Shown: positions 11,320-23,709, numbered from the stretch's first letter. The stretch is 64,000 nucleotides of DNA from Sclerodactyla briareus (GCA_026419785.1 JAODTK010004555.1:387221-451220); one strand, 5' to 3'. Program-made: numbers and translations. The notes: generated from the letters alone by a model not told the origin.

Positions 11320-12780
11320 TGGCATCTTTATTTAACATTTTCTGTTCACAAATTCTATGAATTGATTTGCATATTTACCTTGATCAATGAAATTGCTAAT
11401 TGCTACTCAATTTGTTGCCAGTGCTAATCAAACTGACAAATGATTAGCATACAGTTTTGTTAATTATGCCCTGATGTAACGCAGTCACCACCGCTCACAG
11501 CAGCGTTTTGAAATGCTGAATAGTGGAATTCGCCTCTGGCTCAAACTGGCGACTCCTGACAAGTTTTTTTTTTTATACAAGCTAAGTGACCTGTGTTGCC
11601 CAAAGAGATTCTTCAATGTAAAACCACCAAATTATTGACTTACTTGTTATAGGCTCACTTGCATACCTATATATAATACTTGACAGAGAGCAACGATGCA
11701 CCAGGGAACTTCCCTGGATGCACAGCTGCCACCACATGCATCTTCGACGCCAAAGGCGTTTGAGTCGGAATCTACGAAGCTAAAAGTGCATTTTTTTCAA
11801 GCAAGAAATGTTCATGCAAGCTGTAAAAGTCAGATGATGATGATGTTTTTTAGAACGTCATGGAGAAAGAAAAAAGTAATAACCATGTAGTTCCCTGGTG
11901 ACTGATAAAACACCACTGATTGACGGAAGAAGACGAGACACTGGGGGCGGGGGCATTGGTTCTGTCCCCGCTCGACTGCAGCATGTCAGGACTTTTTTTG
12001 CAAAGAGTATACTAAGCCGACTGGCAAAATATTCTTGGGAGATTGATTCACTTAATTCAGCAATGAGAAAAACACACGCACGTCATGCCAGTGAATTATT
12101 AAAGCTACATGTACGTGCACCAGGGGAAAGTTACATGCATGCGGGCAAATCAAACCCCTCGCGCTCCTTCTAGTTGAATAATTGTTACAAAAACAACCAC
12201 TGATCGTGAAACGGGAAAAGCGCGGTTTGAGCGACTATTTCGACTTGTATACTATTAACCCCTTTTTTTCACAGGAAACTACACACATTCCCGACGATTC
12301 TTCGACCCACTGAGACATCCATTGCCAAGGAATCTAGCCAATCAGAAATTCGGTTAGTGAACAAGGACCGTCACCTCGTTCCGATGACTCCCTAGTTCAA
12401 GAAAACATCAGTATTCCCTGGTTCAAGATGCACATCAGCTAATGGAATCATTGAAGACGGAAGAACTTCCCGCACCACCAATGCTGCGCAAGGAGATGGT
12501 CGAATCCTTGGTTGGACCATGCGAACAAGCCAGGTCAACAACTACCACGGAAGAATACACTGAGGTTCATTGCACGTGATGTTGTCCTTGCTTATCCATG
12601 CTCATTGATAGATCCGTGACGAGGTAGATGGCATGCAAGTTGGCTGTGGGTACGATAGCCTCCTCAGCCAATAGTTAACAGTGTGGCATCTAGGAAGAAC
12701 TGCTCTCAACTCGAGCAAAAAGGCGCCTGTTCACGGTGACGATGTTCCAACTAAAAAAACGGTAACAGACGGCTATGGTT
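11320..12780. other. Spacer between exon-like segments
   Basis: Two open frames (11696-11890 and 11898-12173, plus strand) have low-complexity composition and no family motif. From about 12280 to 12600 the plus strand is locally open in changing frames (for example TETSIAKESSQSEIRLVNKD), which may be decayed coding sequence continuing towards 12.8 kb. I cannot assign it. Confidence 0.3.
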
Positions 12781-12786
12781 GCGTAA

Positions 12787-13080
12787 AATGGCAGCCCTCT
12801 CAGTCAGATAATCGAGAAGCGAAAGAGGCCTTTGATTACTAGGGATAAAGACCTAGACATTGCAGTGTGTGGACTCTTACTTCTTACCAAGCCAGAGAAA
12901 AAGGCAATAAACAGGGGTGATTGCAGGTTAGACGAGGTTATCGCAGAGTGGCAGTACCTTCGAAGAAAAGTACCTGCTTCAGCATTCAAAAACGCTTATT
13001 GGAAGGACTTGATGCCAAAATCGAGTAGAGCGCTTACCAAAACTGAAAACGATAATGCACTTCATGGGAGAGCAAGATAA
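12787..13080 (+). CDS. Open segment of unknown family, possibly part of the same broken gene
   Basis: The frame is open from 12787 to a stop at 13078-13080 and has a natural protein composition: KRPLITRDKDLDIAVCGLL, then a lysine-rich stretch, then CRLDEVIAEWQYLRRKV and FKNAYWKDLMPKSSRALTKTEND. The EWxxLR...YWKDLM pattern is vaguely like the region before the hAT dimerisation domain (an EW..LK...LW.. segment), but the hallmark ERxFS motif does not follow. It might therefore be a fragment of the transposase-like gene suggested by the 11.1 kb exon, or unrelated. No ATG opens it. I do not recognise it with confidence. Confidence 0.3.
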   Translation, partial: NGSPLSQIIEKRKRPLITRDKDLDIAVCGLLLLTKPEKKAINRGDCRLDEVIAEWQYLRRKVPASAFKNAYWKDLMPKSSRALTKTENDNALHGRAR

Positions 13081-13089
13081 GTCGGTGAC

Positions 13090-15980
13090 TAACGAACCGT
13101 AAAGCTCATCCAGAAGCATGCAAGAAGAGAGGGGACATATGCCGACTGTGCTAGGTTTTCTCATGCTGGTCTGCGAGTATGCTGGCGAGATCCATCGGAC
13201 AAGAATCTGAGTGCTGAGGTAAGGTGTTTCTAGACACGCGTATGAGTTATGCTGGCACATGGTAGAAAAGGTATAGTCGAAGGGGGTAAACAAGCGTATC
13301 GGCAATTTTTTCAACCTCGTCGGTTTTTTCACAAAATTGGTGGGTTGGGCCTACTTCGAGGATGAATAATTAGACAAAAGTGGGTTGAACTGAAATCTGC
13401 TAATTAGGTCAGCAATTAGTCATAATTTATTCTATTTCCCAACTTTGCTGGATTTTCACAAACTTGGGGTGGAGGGGGTATACTTTTTTAAGTCCTGATC
13501 AATTTAGCAGTAAGGTGAGCCTGAATTATGCTAGTTAGGTATCCTAAATAGTACAAATTATTCAGTTAATTTCCAGCTTTGTCAAATTCCTCTCTTCCCG
13601 AAACGTGTTTTAATTCCCTCTCCCTCCCATACTCTTCAAATTATTTATTGTGAAGCTGTTTCAACTCGAACAGCGCATGAATGCCGAGATACTTATATTT
13701 GCATTGACTGGTAGAACAAACCACTGAACGCGGCAGCAGGCGGACTTGGGGGCGGTCGCCTTGTCTGATTTTCTCCGCTTCTTATTTTAATAATTATTTG
13801 AACTTGTGTAGAGGTTTTTGTTTCATGCTCATGAAACCAGCAGTGTGTACCAACATGAATCACTAATGTGAAAACCCACCGATTTGCCGTTCTCTCGAAG
13901 GACTTTGTTACCACCCCAGGGTTTAGGTCCCTTTGTGAAAAAAGTCATTTTTTCTCTCTCCAAAAATGTTATAATTGCTATGTGATTGACACTGCGTATT
14001 TATGTTCATCCAAGCCTATTTTAATAATTTACTTTTAAACCAACTGTTGTCCGTTCTTAGCGAAATGATCTTGTTCTTCGTTTGAGAGTCCTGATTATTT
14101 CTTACTCTAGATCCAACCCCCACAGCTGGATGTAAAAATCTAGCAGCAAAATAATACATGTTCATGAACATGGTTAGTATATTTCCAAAGGGCATTAAAC
14201 AGTCTCGATTGAGTCTTGCTTGGTCCGACCTCCGAAGTTGGGGTTCGTTTTCCGCACTTGTTGAATGTTTTGAATGAGGCTTTTCCCCCAGTGTGATGAG
14301 AGGTTTGATTGTCTTACAAATTTTGCTTTGGTACCTACCTGCCGTATGTTGTTTAGCAGGGTGGATGTTTTAACCCCAAAATGACAAGACCAACATCCGG
14401 GTAAGAAAACACTCTTCTCTAGAATTCCTTCCTTTAGGTTTGTGTTGGAATTCCATTATGGGCAGTTAGAGGTATTCCCCACTTGTCAATGGACAATGCT
14501 AACGAGTTTTTTTTTAAGTTAAAAGTTGTTAAGTTTAATTTTTGTTTTTTTCCCCTGCGAACTAGGGGAAATATGCCAACGCAAACACTTTTGTGAACTA
14601 AAATTGCCCGGGCGGTTGAACCACCAAAGTGTATGTCCCCACTTTCAATTCAGCAATCAGACGATGACTTGACCCGTGGAACACACACCATAGTTTCAAA
14701 ACAATCAAAACTGCAATAACAAACTCAGTATCTTCTGCAAAAAGTAAAACACACACCACACACTGGGTAGGTCCGATGAGGCGAAACAAGTTGGTCTCAA
14801 TGATTGCCATAACTTTGAAATGCCTTAAATCGGCAAAAAAAAAAAACAAAAGTTTCGCCCAAAATCAAAATGCTGCCCCGGGCTGTGTTGTTTTGGGCGA
14901 AAATGGACGTTGGTCTCAAAATGATCGCCATGCTACGAAACGCGTAATCAGCGAAACACGTCAGTCAAAAAAAATCCAAATGACCATCAGTGGTTGGACG
15001 ACGCCCCCTTGACCCATTCAAATTTCATCAGCCAATCATGTGTGCGTTCCACAAATCAACCCGGCAAAGGAATTATAATTATTGCACTAACAGTATCAGT
15101 TGCGAATCCAAGATGGCCGCCACCACAGCAGTGTGGCCAAATGTCCCCCTTTCGAGATTTCATAAGGGCGGACATGTGTGCAATGTTTAGTTTTGATCCC
15201 TACAGTATTGCTTTAAGAGTTATCGCGTTAACATGAAAATCTCCCCGGCTGCGCGGAGGGACGACGCCTGCCAAAACATTCAAATTAAGTTCCCTCTTAC
15301 CCTTTGGCTCCTTCCGTAATGCCGCTGTACTATACCTTGTTCTGCCAAGTTGCACAACAATGGACACTAGATATGGCTGGCACTAACAACAGTGCTGGAG
15401 AAATAGAATATCAGTGGGACCATCTACAAGTTAATCTAAGTTGTCAACGATTGTATTATCCTCAGGACCAATTGCTTTGATATTGCTGTAGAAAATAAGG
15501 CTTCCATGAACAGGACAATCGACACTTATTGTGTCAGTGTCAGTAAGTGTTATAGCGTTGAACCTGATTAAGGGCCACTGTGACGTTTTTGCTTGAAATG
15601 GTTGTTTTTATCCACTGCTGGCTTTGAGTTAACAAATGGTGATGAACTGATGAGCTGGATACCTTAAAAGACTGAATCCTGAGGCATTATGCCAGAGTAG
15701 TGTCCAACTGCTGTCGCCTAACCCAGGAATCTCAAGGAAATTTTTGTGAGGCTGTGTTATTTGGATCCTTTGCTGCGGATGGCAATTGGTCATAATACAT
15801 CATCCATTCCGCCATCCTATTCAACTCATGTCCTATGTTTGTCATTACAGCGGCGCCCAGCAGACTGTGATGATCTGGACCTGCAGGGACTCCATTTATA
15901 GTTGCTACGGTGGTTGAATCATAAGTCAATTCAAGTAGCTAAGATGGTCGGCGAAGGGTCAGAAGTAGTAAGTGTTTCTG
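13090..15980. other. Spacer with degenerate repeats, no clear gene
   Basis: 13,390-13,620 carries words such as AACTTTGCTGGATTTTCAC and CCAGCTTTGTCAAATTC that recur in degenerate form at 16.32-16.38 and 16.95-16.99 kb, so it is probably part of an old repeat. 14,750-15,200 contains a TCGCCAT-rich stretch and CCAAGATGGCCGCCACC at about 15,108-15,124. Frames in this block overlap on both strands and look like chance. Confidence 0.4.
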
Positions 15981-15984
15981 GGGT

Positions 15985-16045
15985 GAAAATATGGGGGGGG
16001 GATTCCCCCCCCCCATTCAATATTTTTGGGGGGAGATTGCATATT
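15985..16045. repeat. G-tract/C-tract inverted pair
   Basis: A run of 9 G (15,993-16,001) is separated by ATT from a run of 10 C (16,005-16,014), followed by another G run near 16,028-16,033. The pair could fold as a hairpin. A similar G/C arrangement occurs at 37.71-37.79 kb, where GTGGGGGG and CCCCCCAC words alternate, so it may be a dispersed element. Confidence 0.45.
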
Positions 16046-16049
16046 TTGC

Positions 16050-17400
16050 CGATTTCCGGAACTTTGTTTGTATTCGACGAAGCGAAACGTTGTGGATGTG
16101 GACTGCAATTGGAACCGAGCAACATGAAGGTAATTTTCAGGTCACAGGAGGTTGAATTTGCATAATTTTGCAATTTTTATTGGATGGATGTTGATCAACA
16201 ACAACGTAGTGAACAACTCAACATAACTTCACTAGGTTACGTGAAGAGACATGACCGTTCCTTGTGGGGATATTAGGGAGGTAATTTACTATTGCCGGAA
16301 AATTAGCATAATTAATGCATTTCCTAGCTTTGTCATATTGAACGAAATTGGTGGATGTGACCTCCGAACTTGGAACAACATAATATGACTAATTTTTCAA
16401 TTCTTGGATCTGCAGTGAGGCTTTTCCCGCAGATACCAAGACATCTCTGACTTGTGCTGTTCAATCCTAGGCCCCCTGCAAGGCTTGGGAGGCTAGAATG
16501 CTCCCGCTATAGTTTCCCACTGAGAGGGGGCAAGAGGGCCAGGACTTGTTCTGTTTTGTCTTCCCGACCATAGTGGTCACTAGCGTGTGGCATTCGTTCA
16601 TCTGTCCATGTTGTATAGAGTGATACCTCGTGACCTGAGAGTCTCCAAGCTGAAATGTTGTGTTACAGGTGAAGAAGTCAATCCATTTTGCATCATCATA
16701 TTTGTATAATCTTGGAAAGATGATATAATTTGTATCAACAGTATCTAATTTCACATATATCAACATCCGAGTTGCAAGGTTGTGTACATGATGAGAATAT
16801 CTCATGGACCCTTACCATGATGTGGATCATGCGTTCCGCCTATGGTGGAACTGATGGGCAAGTGTGCACAAACTGATTGGGATTTCTGGCCCATCAATGC
16901 TATGAAGCAACTTTAATTCGCTTAAGTGTAGCTTGTTTGTAATTTCAGGCAGCTCATAATTCAACAAAACTAGGTGGATGTTGACATCATCTGGTCCTTA
17001 GGAGGAGAGTTCAGAGGTCATTTATGAGTCATCAGAATTACCTCCTACTGTCCCTCCCGACAGTACAGATAAATCGGCCCCTCACCTTATAACACAGTAA
17101 TCTTACTCACTACTCCTGTCCTGCCAACAATTTTCTTTGTAAATAAACCATATTGTTCTTCCTACTGAGGTAAACCTCTCGAGCTTGACCGTTTTCAATC
17201 TCTGTCGGGGGAACCTAACGCACGAAAGTTGAAAACCCATTGGCTGCTCTCGCCGTCTGATTCGCTCTGTTCTTTGTTCTCAAACCTACAGTACCCGAAG
17301 GAAGCAGCAGTGGTGTGTGAATTGTACAGAGCGGTGAGTGCAATGGTTGAGGAGGCTTACTGTATGTAAATGGCATACTAGAGGAGTACAGATTTCATGG
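16050..17400. other. Spacer with degenerate GTGGATG-type repeats
   Basis: Degenerate copies of an AATTAGCATAATT..CTTTGTCA..AATTGGTGGATGT block appear at 16.13-16.20, 16.29-16.38 and 16.94-17.00 kb. No convincing coding sequence or RNA gene is visible. Confidence 0.4.
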
Positions 17401-17419
17401 TGAAGTGGCTTTTTAAAAG

Positions 17420-17843
17420 CAATCAGAGTTTCAACCAGCAGAAGATTGTCAGTGATGTGATTCCAGTCATACCAAAGACGTGAAAAAGTTGTACCTCCTG
17501 CCATTCATTACTGATAATAAAGAACCGTTTTATAGAGCTCTTTTCACCCAGGTTCCCAAAGGGCGAGGAAATAACCAACCAAGGGTACAGATAAAGTGAT
17601 ACAACATAGATTGAGTATGCTTCTTGCGATCTGTGCTCGTCAGAGTGATGATGGGAGGGCATTCCACAACCGTGGCGCAATCAGCAGAGGAGAACGATCC
17701 CTATAAGTTGTTGGCTTCACATTCTCGGCGATGTGGTTGCTAGGAGCCGCTCGTCGAGGGGCCGCGGTGCATGAAGATGTGGATAACTTTATGTGTGGTG
17801 CCCTGCATAGGCAATGGAGTAGGGAACATTCCAGTGCCCACAA
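17420..17843 (-). mobile_element. 3' end of a decayed non-LTR retrotransposon (LINE) reverse transcriptase ORF
   Basis: On the minus strand, 17,843 to about 17,640 encodes SSCTAAPRRAAP..., then YRDRSPLLIAPRLWNALPSSL. The last part is the very common C-terminal signature of LINE reverse transcriptases (RSFxxxAPRLWNxLPxxL). About 190 bases on, a second piece (LLLVETLIAFKKPLHHEI) fits the following SxxxFKxxLKTxLF segment, so the ORF appears interrupted by an insertion or several frameshifts. The catalytic domain lies outside the surviving part, so this is a 5'-truncated dead copy. The clade cannot be set from so short a piece, but the style fits CR1/Jockey-type elements. Confidence 0.6.
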
Positions 17844-17849
17844 ATAGAA

Positions 17850-20140
17850 TTATTCGTGTTGACATGGTTCAGATAAAAATCTGATTTTCAAAAAAATGGT
17901 GAATATGGTTTAGCTTCGTCTGAGTGAAAATCTGTGTGGTGGATAATGATGAAACTTGGCCACAATGATTCACTGAATAAAGGGTCATCGGGGTTTTTCA
18001 CGTTTAGGTAGTCCAATGGTCATTAAAGGGGGCATATCTCTCATTTTGCCAATAAGATTGCAAAGCACTTATCCTCCTGCAGTTTAAGTAGGGTGATCAT
18101 GAAAGCTGGTCACTATTATCGTTGACATGGTACCTACTACGATTTGTTCGGGTTTTCAGGTCGAAAGTCTGAGGGGGCATGTGGGCCTGAAAACACCATT
18201 TTGGGGGGTCAAATGAACAATTAACGTTCTTACCCACGGGTTAAATTGGATGATTGTGATAGTGTCATTATGATCTTTGACCAAGGGTTTATATGGGGTG
18301 TTATGGATTACTCATTGAACGCCAATGGTCATCTAGCCTTCTAGGGATTCAAGTTTCGCCATCTTATTTGAACGGTCAAGCTGCTGCCACTAACAGAATT
18401 GATTGGCCTCGTCAGGAATCCATCGGTACATTATTGGGTCATTAGGCAGCACTTCAACGATTTAGCATATAACTGGGGTAACTTGGCAGGTTTTTTAGCC
18501 TCTTTGTCATTTACTCAACTTTGATGAAGGCCAACATTTTAAAAAGAACATTGGCACTCTTACCTATTTATATAAATTAATTTGATGTAATTGGAGGTTT
18601 TCTTGAAACGATTATGTAATGAACACTTCAAAAATTAAAATTTTCAAAAATGGGGAACTTTGGCAGGTACGGTATATACGAATGACACAATATAAAACCT
18701 ACAAAATTATTTCAATCTATTTTTTGCACGTATGATTTTTTGTACATGAAGGGTGCTGTGAATTTACTAAAAACCTCTAAAACCAAAACTACCACTCAAG
18801 GGTCAACGTTAGCTTACAAAAATATTCAAATTAAGTATGCAAAATATGCAGTTTTCCCTCATTTCAATTATTTTAGAAATTCCGTCAGACCCTATAGTTA
18901 TCATAAATAAATCACGTTGAAAGATTGCTTCCAATTATAACCTTTAAACTACTTGTCATGAACTAACAAGAACCCAATAATTCAGAAACTAGAGGGCAGT
19001 CGGTCAGTTTTCTCATAACTCAGGAACTGCCATAGTTACCCCAGGGTGCCATAGTTTCCCCATTTTTTCCGGTACACTAATTTTTTTTCTGCAAGGTGAC
19101 CTACTGTGGCCATTGACAACTCTTGTGATGATATTCATTCGATTTTTGAAAAAAGTGTTAAAATGTCTGCCTGCCTCGTCTCGAAAGTGTTGACATTCGA
19201 GACGTGGTCACTGAGGGTCATTTTGAAGGAACCCAGCATGAAAAAACTCGTATAATAGAAGATTGAAAACTCATCATTCACTCCAAACCCACTTCATACA
19301 ACTTCCGTTACTGAGTTAACAGGTTTTGTGTCGGCCACCATGATTTCGCACATACAAAGACCATCCCAGTATGCATAGAATCAATGATGCATTGGTTGTA
19401 CAACTCCGCAAATATTCTTTTGCAATTTACCATTTAGTTTTGCTAGGCAAACCTAATTGCGCGCGAAAGAACTTAGTTTGGTTAGATCGGGATGGCCAAC
19501 TGCCAATAGTTACTATCATGCATTACAACTTAAGCTGTTGGAATGTTGAAGTGGTGACAATAAATACATAAGAAACTGTCTTAGTTTATACAGTTGCGAT
19601 TATAAATAATGGATGAAACCTTGACGGTCACTAACTCCATCTGTTCAGTATACTTGGGTGACGGTGTTCTATTATGTCAGTAGATGTGCTTAGTTTTGCA
19701 CTGGGAAGGAAGGTAGTGCAACTGCTGTCCCAGAAGGGACTGGTCCAACCTAACCAAGATCTCGGGGGATGAGCACCAGCAGTGAAGCGCTGTTCACCTA
19801 CCAGGTGCATGGCTATAGGGTTATGCCCTGGTTCCTCGCATGGTCAGGAATTAGGGCCACTAGACTATTGCTAACATACGATCCTTCCTCCTCATGCAAG
19901 TTATCCTTCATTCCTTCAACATAACCACTCTTAGATATGTATAAGCCTTGGCTGATCGTCTCTAAGGTCGGTGGGCACACAATCAAATAGGACAACTCAT
20001 CATACAGGCGTTTTTGTATTGTAAATGTATACTCTTTTCCTCACATGTGCTTTTGTTTCTCCTTCCAGGTTGCCTCTTTGGGATTAACCCGGCCATTGGC
20101 TCGAATTCGGCTAAAGCACACAAAAAGACTAACACGCACC
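17850..20140. other. AT-rich spacer without recognisable genes
   Basis: 2.3 kb with only short open frames. A TTTGTTTCTCCTTCCAG acceptor-like string ends at about 20,069, but no frame after it is convincing. GGGGAACTTTGGCAGG and GGGGTAACTTGGCAGG at 18.65 and 18.47 kb hint at an old duplication. Confidence 0.45.
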
Positions 20141-20144
20141 CAGT

Positions 20145-20590
20145 CGTCATGAGGCTTGTCACAAATCATGGATTTTGAAATTCAGAAAAGGATGGTACTT
20201 GCTGAAGACGCTTGATCATTCTCTACTGTTGCAAATGGACTGCAACCTACTGTCAGTGATACCTGTTATTTGGACATAGGGTTGATTCAAACGTTTCTCA
20301 TTAGTTTCACACTTGCAAACCTTCATTGTGTTTCAAAACATTTGAACACGCACCATCGGTCCTGTTGGCTTGTCAACAAAATCATGGATTGCGAGTTCAG
20401 AAAGGGAGGGACTTGTGAATGATGTTTCATCACCGCTAAAGCTGGCTGGCAAATGCACAGCACCTACTGTAAGATGATACCCTGTTTATTTGGACCATAT
20501 GTTGATATCGTGTGATTCATCTTTCTTTTGTTACTTCATCTGCAACCTTCATTTTGTTTGCAAAACTTCACTTCAAGTTTAAGATATCTT
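20145..20590. repeat. ~210 bp direct tandem duplication, two diverged units
   Basis: Unit 1 (about 20,145-20,350) and unit 2 (about 20,355-20,585) share, in order: GGCTTGTCA, AATCATGGATT, TTCAGAAA, GGACTTG/GGTACTTG, CTACTGT, a GATACC(C)TGTTATTTGGAC-like block, TTGAT, and CAACCTTCATT.TGTTT. They differ by many small indels. No coding capacity is visible. Confidence 0.6.
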
Positions 20591-20599
20591 GAGAAGTTT

Positions 20600-21200
20600 G
20601 TAGCATTAGTACAAGTTATTAGATTTTTGTTAACTGTTTAAGGTGTTAGATTTGCAAATGATTTATTTCCGGTGTTAACAATGCTAATTTCGTAATGGTG
20701 AAACTAAACCTAAAATGACCTTCATACCACATATGATCTAGCATGGCATAAACATAATTTTTTTTTCTTGTGTTTATGCGAGGCTATCCAAAGCATGTTT
20801 TCCATATTTTTGGCACGTTCAATTTCGTATACATGGTACGCTGATCATGTTCTGTCGTCTTACACCTCAATTTTCCCCAAATGTTGTTTGATTTTGTCCA
20901 GTCTTAGGATATGAAGTAAGGATGGAAAGGGTAATAATACATAAAATATGGTTTCCATCAAATCATTTTGGACTACGCTATAACTGCCAAATATTTCATT
21001 TTAAGCGGTTTTAATTGCCACAAATCCTGGCATATGTATAAACATATAACAAACCTTCAAACTAGAGCTAATTAGCCCTCCTTTTTTATTCCAATGCCTT
21101 TGCTCTGACATTCATTGCATGGTTGGCACCCCATCTCCCCACACATTTTTTTGGACCATGTTTATTATCAGCTTGATCATGAAAGAAAGGACTGTCTAGG
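20600..21200. other. Spacer
   Basis: AT-rich, with no reading frame or repeat structure that I can support. Confidence 0.5.
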
Positions 21201-21224
21201 GCTAAGCTTGACTCCCTACCTAGG

Positions 21225-21630
21225 GAGTGTGGTGGCCGATGGCTTTAAGGCGTCGAAGCCCACAAGCCAGAGATGATGGTTTCAACATTCCCGCGCCGCC
21301 GGTGCCTCCTTGGGCAAGGTGCTTTACCCGATGGCCCACCGAGAGCTTGAGTGGGCCTAATGGTCAAGCATCCGAGCTAGTAATCCAGGGGTTATGGGTT
21401 CGAGCCACGTAGTTTCCTTAGCAGGGTGCATTTATCTTGAATTGCTCCTCTCCACCTAGTGTAAATGGGGTCCTGTGAGGACCCGAGTACATAGCGCTTG
21501 ATTTAACTGCTGCCACTCTCCGAGATTGTCAGAGCGTGTACCCCGGTTTTCATGAAGGGGTACTTGTAAAGCGCCTTGAGCAGCTGATGGCTGGATATGA
21601 GCGCGATATAAGCCATTATCATTACCTGAC
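21225..21630 (+). mobile_element. tRNA-derived SINE, apparently with two tRNA-like modules
   Basis: The 5' part reads GGTGGCCGATGGCTTTAAGG (from 21,231), close to the A box region of tRNA-Ser/Leu. A second module follows: an A-box-like GGCCTAATGGTCAAGC (21,354-21,369) and a B box GGTTCGAGCC (21,397-21,406), also Ser/Leu-like. Between them lies CTTGGGCAAGGTGCTTTACC (21,309-21,328), a block common in aquatic SINEs. The body has CCTCTCCACCTAGTGTAAAT and AAGCGCCTTGAGC (21,569-21,581), and the tail ends GCGCGATATAAGCCATTATC (21,601-21,620), typical of SINE tails. Pol III transcription and LINE-driven mobility are inferred from the class. Confidence 0.7.
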
Positions 21631-21649
21631 AGCGTATTTTGAGAGCCCC

Positions 21650-22940
21650 TTGCTTGCCTGTGGCACATCTCAAAAAGTGCATCAACCTACATTATTCTGG
21701 ATGCTAAATTAGTTTTTAGCATCGCCAGCAAGAGGTAAGTAGGGCTCACAAACATAATCCCATTGTTGGATAGTTATCATCACCAGCATATAGGGTGTTT
21801 CAATGATATATGTTGTCCCCTTTCTCAAACCTGATCAATAGAATGTTACAGTGTGACTAATCACAGTTAGGAGTTATGTCATCCTCTTGGTCTGTCGACT
21901 CCTCCAATCATTTGACTTGTAAATATAATAGAATATAGAGTGATCCGGTATTGATTTCATCAGAAAGGTTGTTGCCAACTCAATTTTTTGAGTTAAAAAC
22001 TTTACAACTGCCAAGGGCCTGATGCCTAAAGGACAATAAATTGTTTGTTCCTCCCTATTCATGTTTGTGACTGTACTGTATTTCTATTAAGAGTACGAAG
22101 AGTGCTCCGCTCACAATCCATCTCTCATCTAGCCCATCGGCTCCTTTGATGTCTCATTCAGGACAACGTCAGTCCCAAAAATAGTAAAATGTCACAGCAT
22201 AGAACAATGACACTCATGCCATGTTCATTTAATGAACTTAGAATTTCTGAGCTTTATGATTTATCAAAATTAACTTGACAATTTTTTTGCAAATGGGCAC
22301 CATGATGACTGTCATTATCCTACCAATATAAGGGAAAGGTTAAGAAATTTTCTTAACTTTTCCTTTTAATTGGTTGGCAATGATGTCTATGTTTGCCAAT
22401 TGGTCAAAATCTCAATTTTTTTGCAATCTTAGGAGACCATATCTCCTTAAACCGACATGTTGAAGTTGGAACAAATGCTAGGGTTTTCAATGCTCTCTAA
22501 ACATAAGTATTCAAAAGAGTTGTACTTTTGAATGGACTAATCCCTTTAACATGGCACTTTTATTTGAGGTGCTATTTGAGAGGTCATATACCTGCATGAT
22601 TCTACTCTGAACCTCTATGACTCAAATCCATATACAAGCATTTCATGGTATAATCGCTAATAAGATGATGAGCCCCTAAAGCGCTGACAAGACTGCTGGC
22701 CTGCAAATGGATACTGCGATTCTCACCAGGTTTACAGGGATGATTTCATTCCCCTTGGCGGTACCTCAATGTCAGAGTGAGAGTGATTACATGCAAAGAC
22801 ATGGCATTGCCCTACCACTTTGTTTTTCCGTTGTTTCTAGTCGCCTTTGTGATGAGTGCTTTGCTTCCGAAAAGGCGCACTCCATTTTCGAAAGTCTTGA
22901 AAAGGTTTTGGTTGATTGCGGCATCTACCACTGCTGAGGC
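21650..22940. other. Spacer
   Basis: The ATG-started frame at 22,707-22,937 (76 residues, cysteine-containing) has no recognised motif. Nothing else is supported. Confidence 0.4.
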
Positions 22941-22944
22941 ATCA

Positions 22945-23700
22945 GGCTGGTGCTAATTTTGGCGTAAATTCCATGGTTCTTTTCTTCTGGCCATGATTCC
23001 ACAGTATGAATATCTGTGAGAACACATGCTTCCTGTAATTTTGACCAGTGGCCTGGTTAAATACAACACGTCCTAACCACGCTATTTCAGCGTAAAATTC
23101 GGCTTGTTACTGGCCGGGGTAGGGTGAGTATTAACCTGTTATCTGTAAATTTACGCCATCTGTAATTTACGTACTCAACTGGAATCCTGGCTGCCGCTAA
23201 TTTAGCGTAAAGTTACGGTCTTATTCTGTGAATTAACAGTTAAAGGTATCTGTGAGAACACATGCATGCGTAATTTGACAGGCCTGTCTGTCATTCACGT
23301 TACTAAACCAGCCTAGTTGACGTCAATTAGCGGTAAATAAACGGTGTCTTTGGACGTAAAGAACAGTTTTACTCTACTATTTAGCGTAAATTTTACGTCT
23401 TATTCCCTGTGAATTAACAGTTAGGTATCTGTGAGAAACATGCATGCTGTAATTTACAGTGGCCTGTCCTGTAAATTCCACGTTACCTAAACACATCCTG
23501 AATTACGTCATATTAGGCGTAAAATAACGGTGTTCTTTTGACCGTACAGAACAGTTTTACTCTACCTGTGAATTACGGGTTACGTTACTTTTACAGACCA
23601 TCCGTAATTACGTTATTGACTGTAATCCTGGCTGCCGCTATTTTTAGTAGCGTTAAAATACGGTGTGTTTTTAACAGTGTACCCAAATATACTCCCGCAG
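22945..23700. repeat. Tandem array rich in TTTACGT/ACGTAAA and TAATTTAC words
   Basis: Units share GTATCTGTGAGAA.ACATGC (about 23,006, 23,247 and 23,423), followed by GTAATTTACAGTGGCCTGT-like, AACCAGCCT/ACACATCCT, TTAGCGTAAAAT.ACGG and GAACAGTTTTACTCTAC blocks. Spacing between the first words is about 240 and 178 bases. CCTGGCTGCCGCTA occurs at 23,188 and 23,627. Internal ACGTAAA and TTTACGT words can pair with each other. It resembles palindrome-rich DNA-transposon derivatives (MITE type), but no clear terminal inverted repeat or target duplication can be set by eye. Confidence 0.5.
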
Positions 23701-23706
23701 TTGCCC

Positions 23707-23709
<3 letters not shown>

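Noticed and set aside
20059..20069. Splice acceptor TCTCCTTCCAG
   Set aside because: The sequence after it has stops in all frames within a short distance and is part of a noncoding duplication.
21225..21410. Genuine tRNA-Ser/Leu gene
   Set aside because: A and B boxes are present, but the acceptor stem cannot be closed and the sequence continues into a SINE body and tail.
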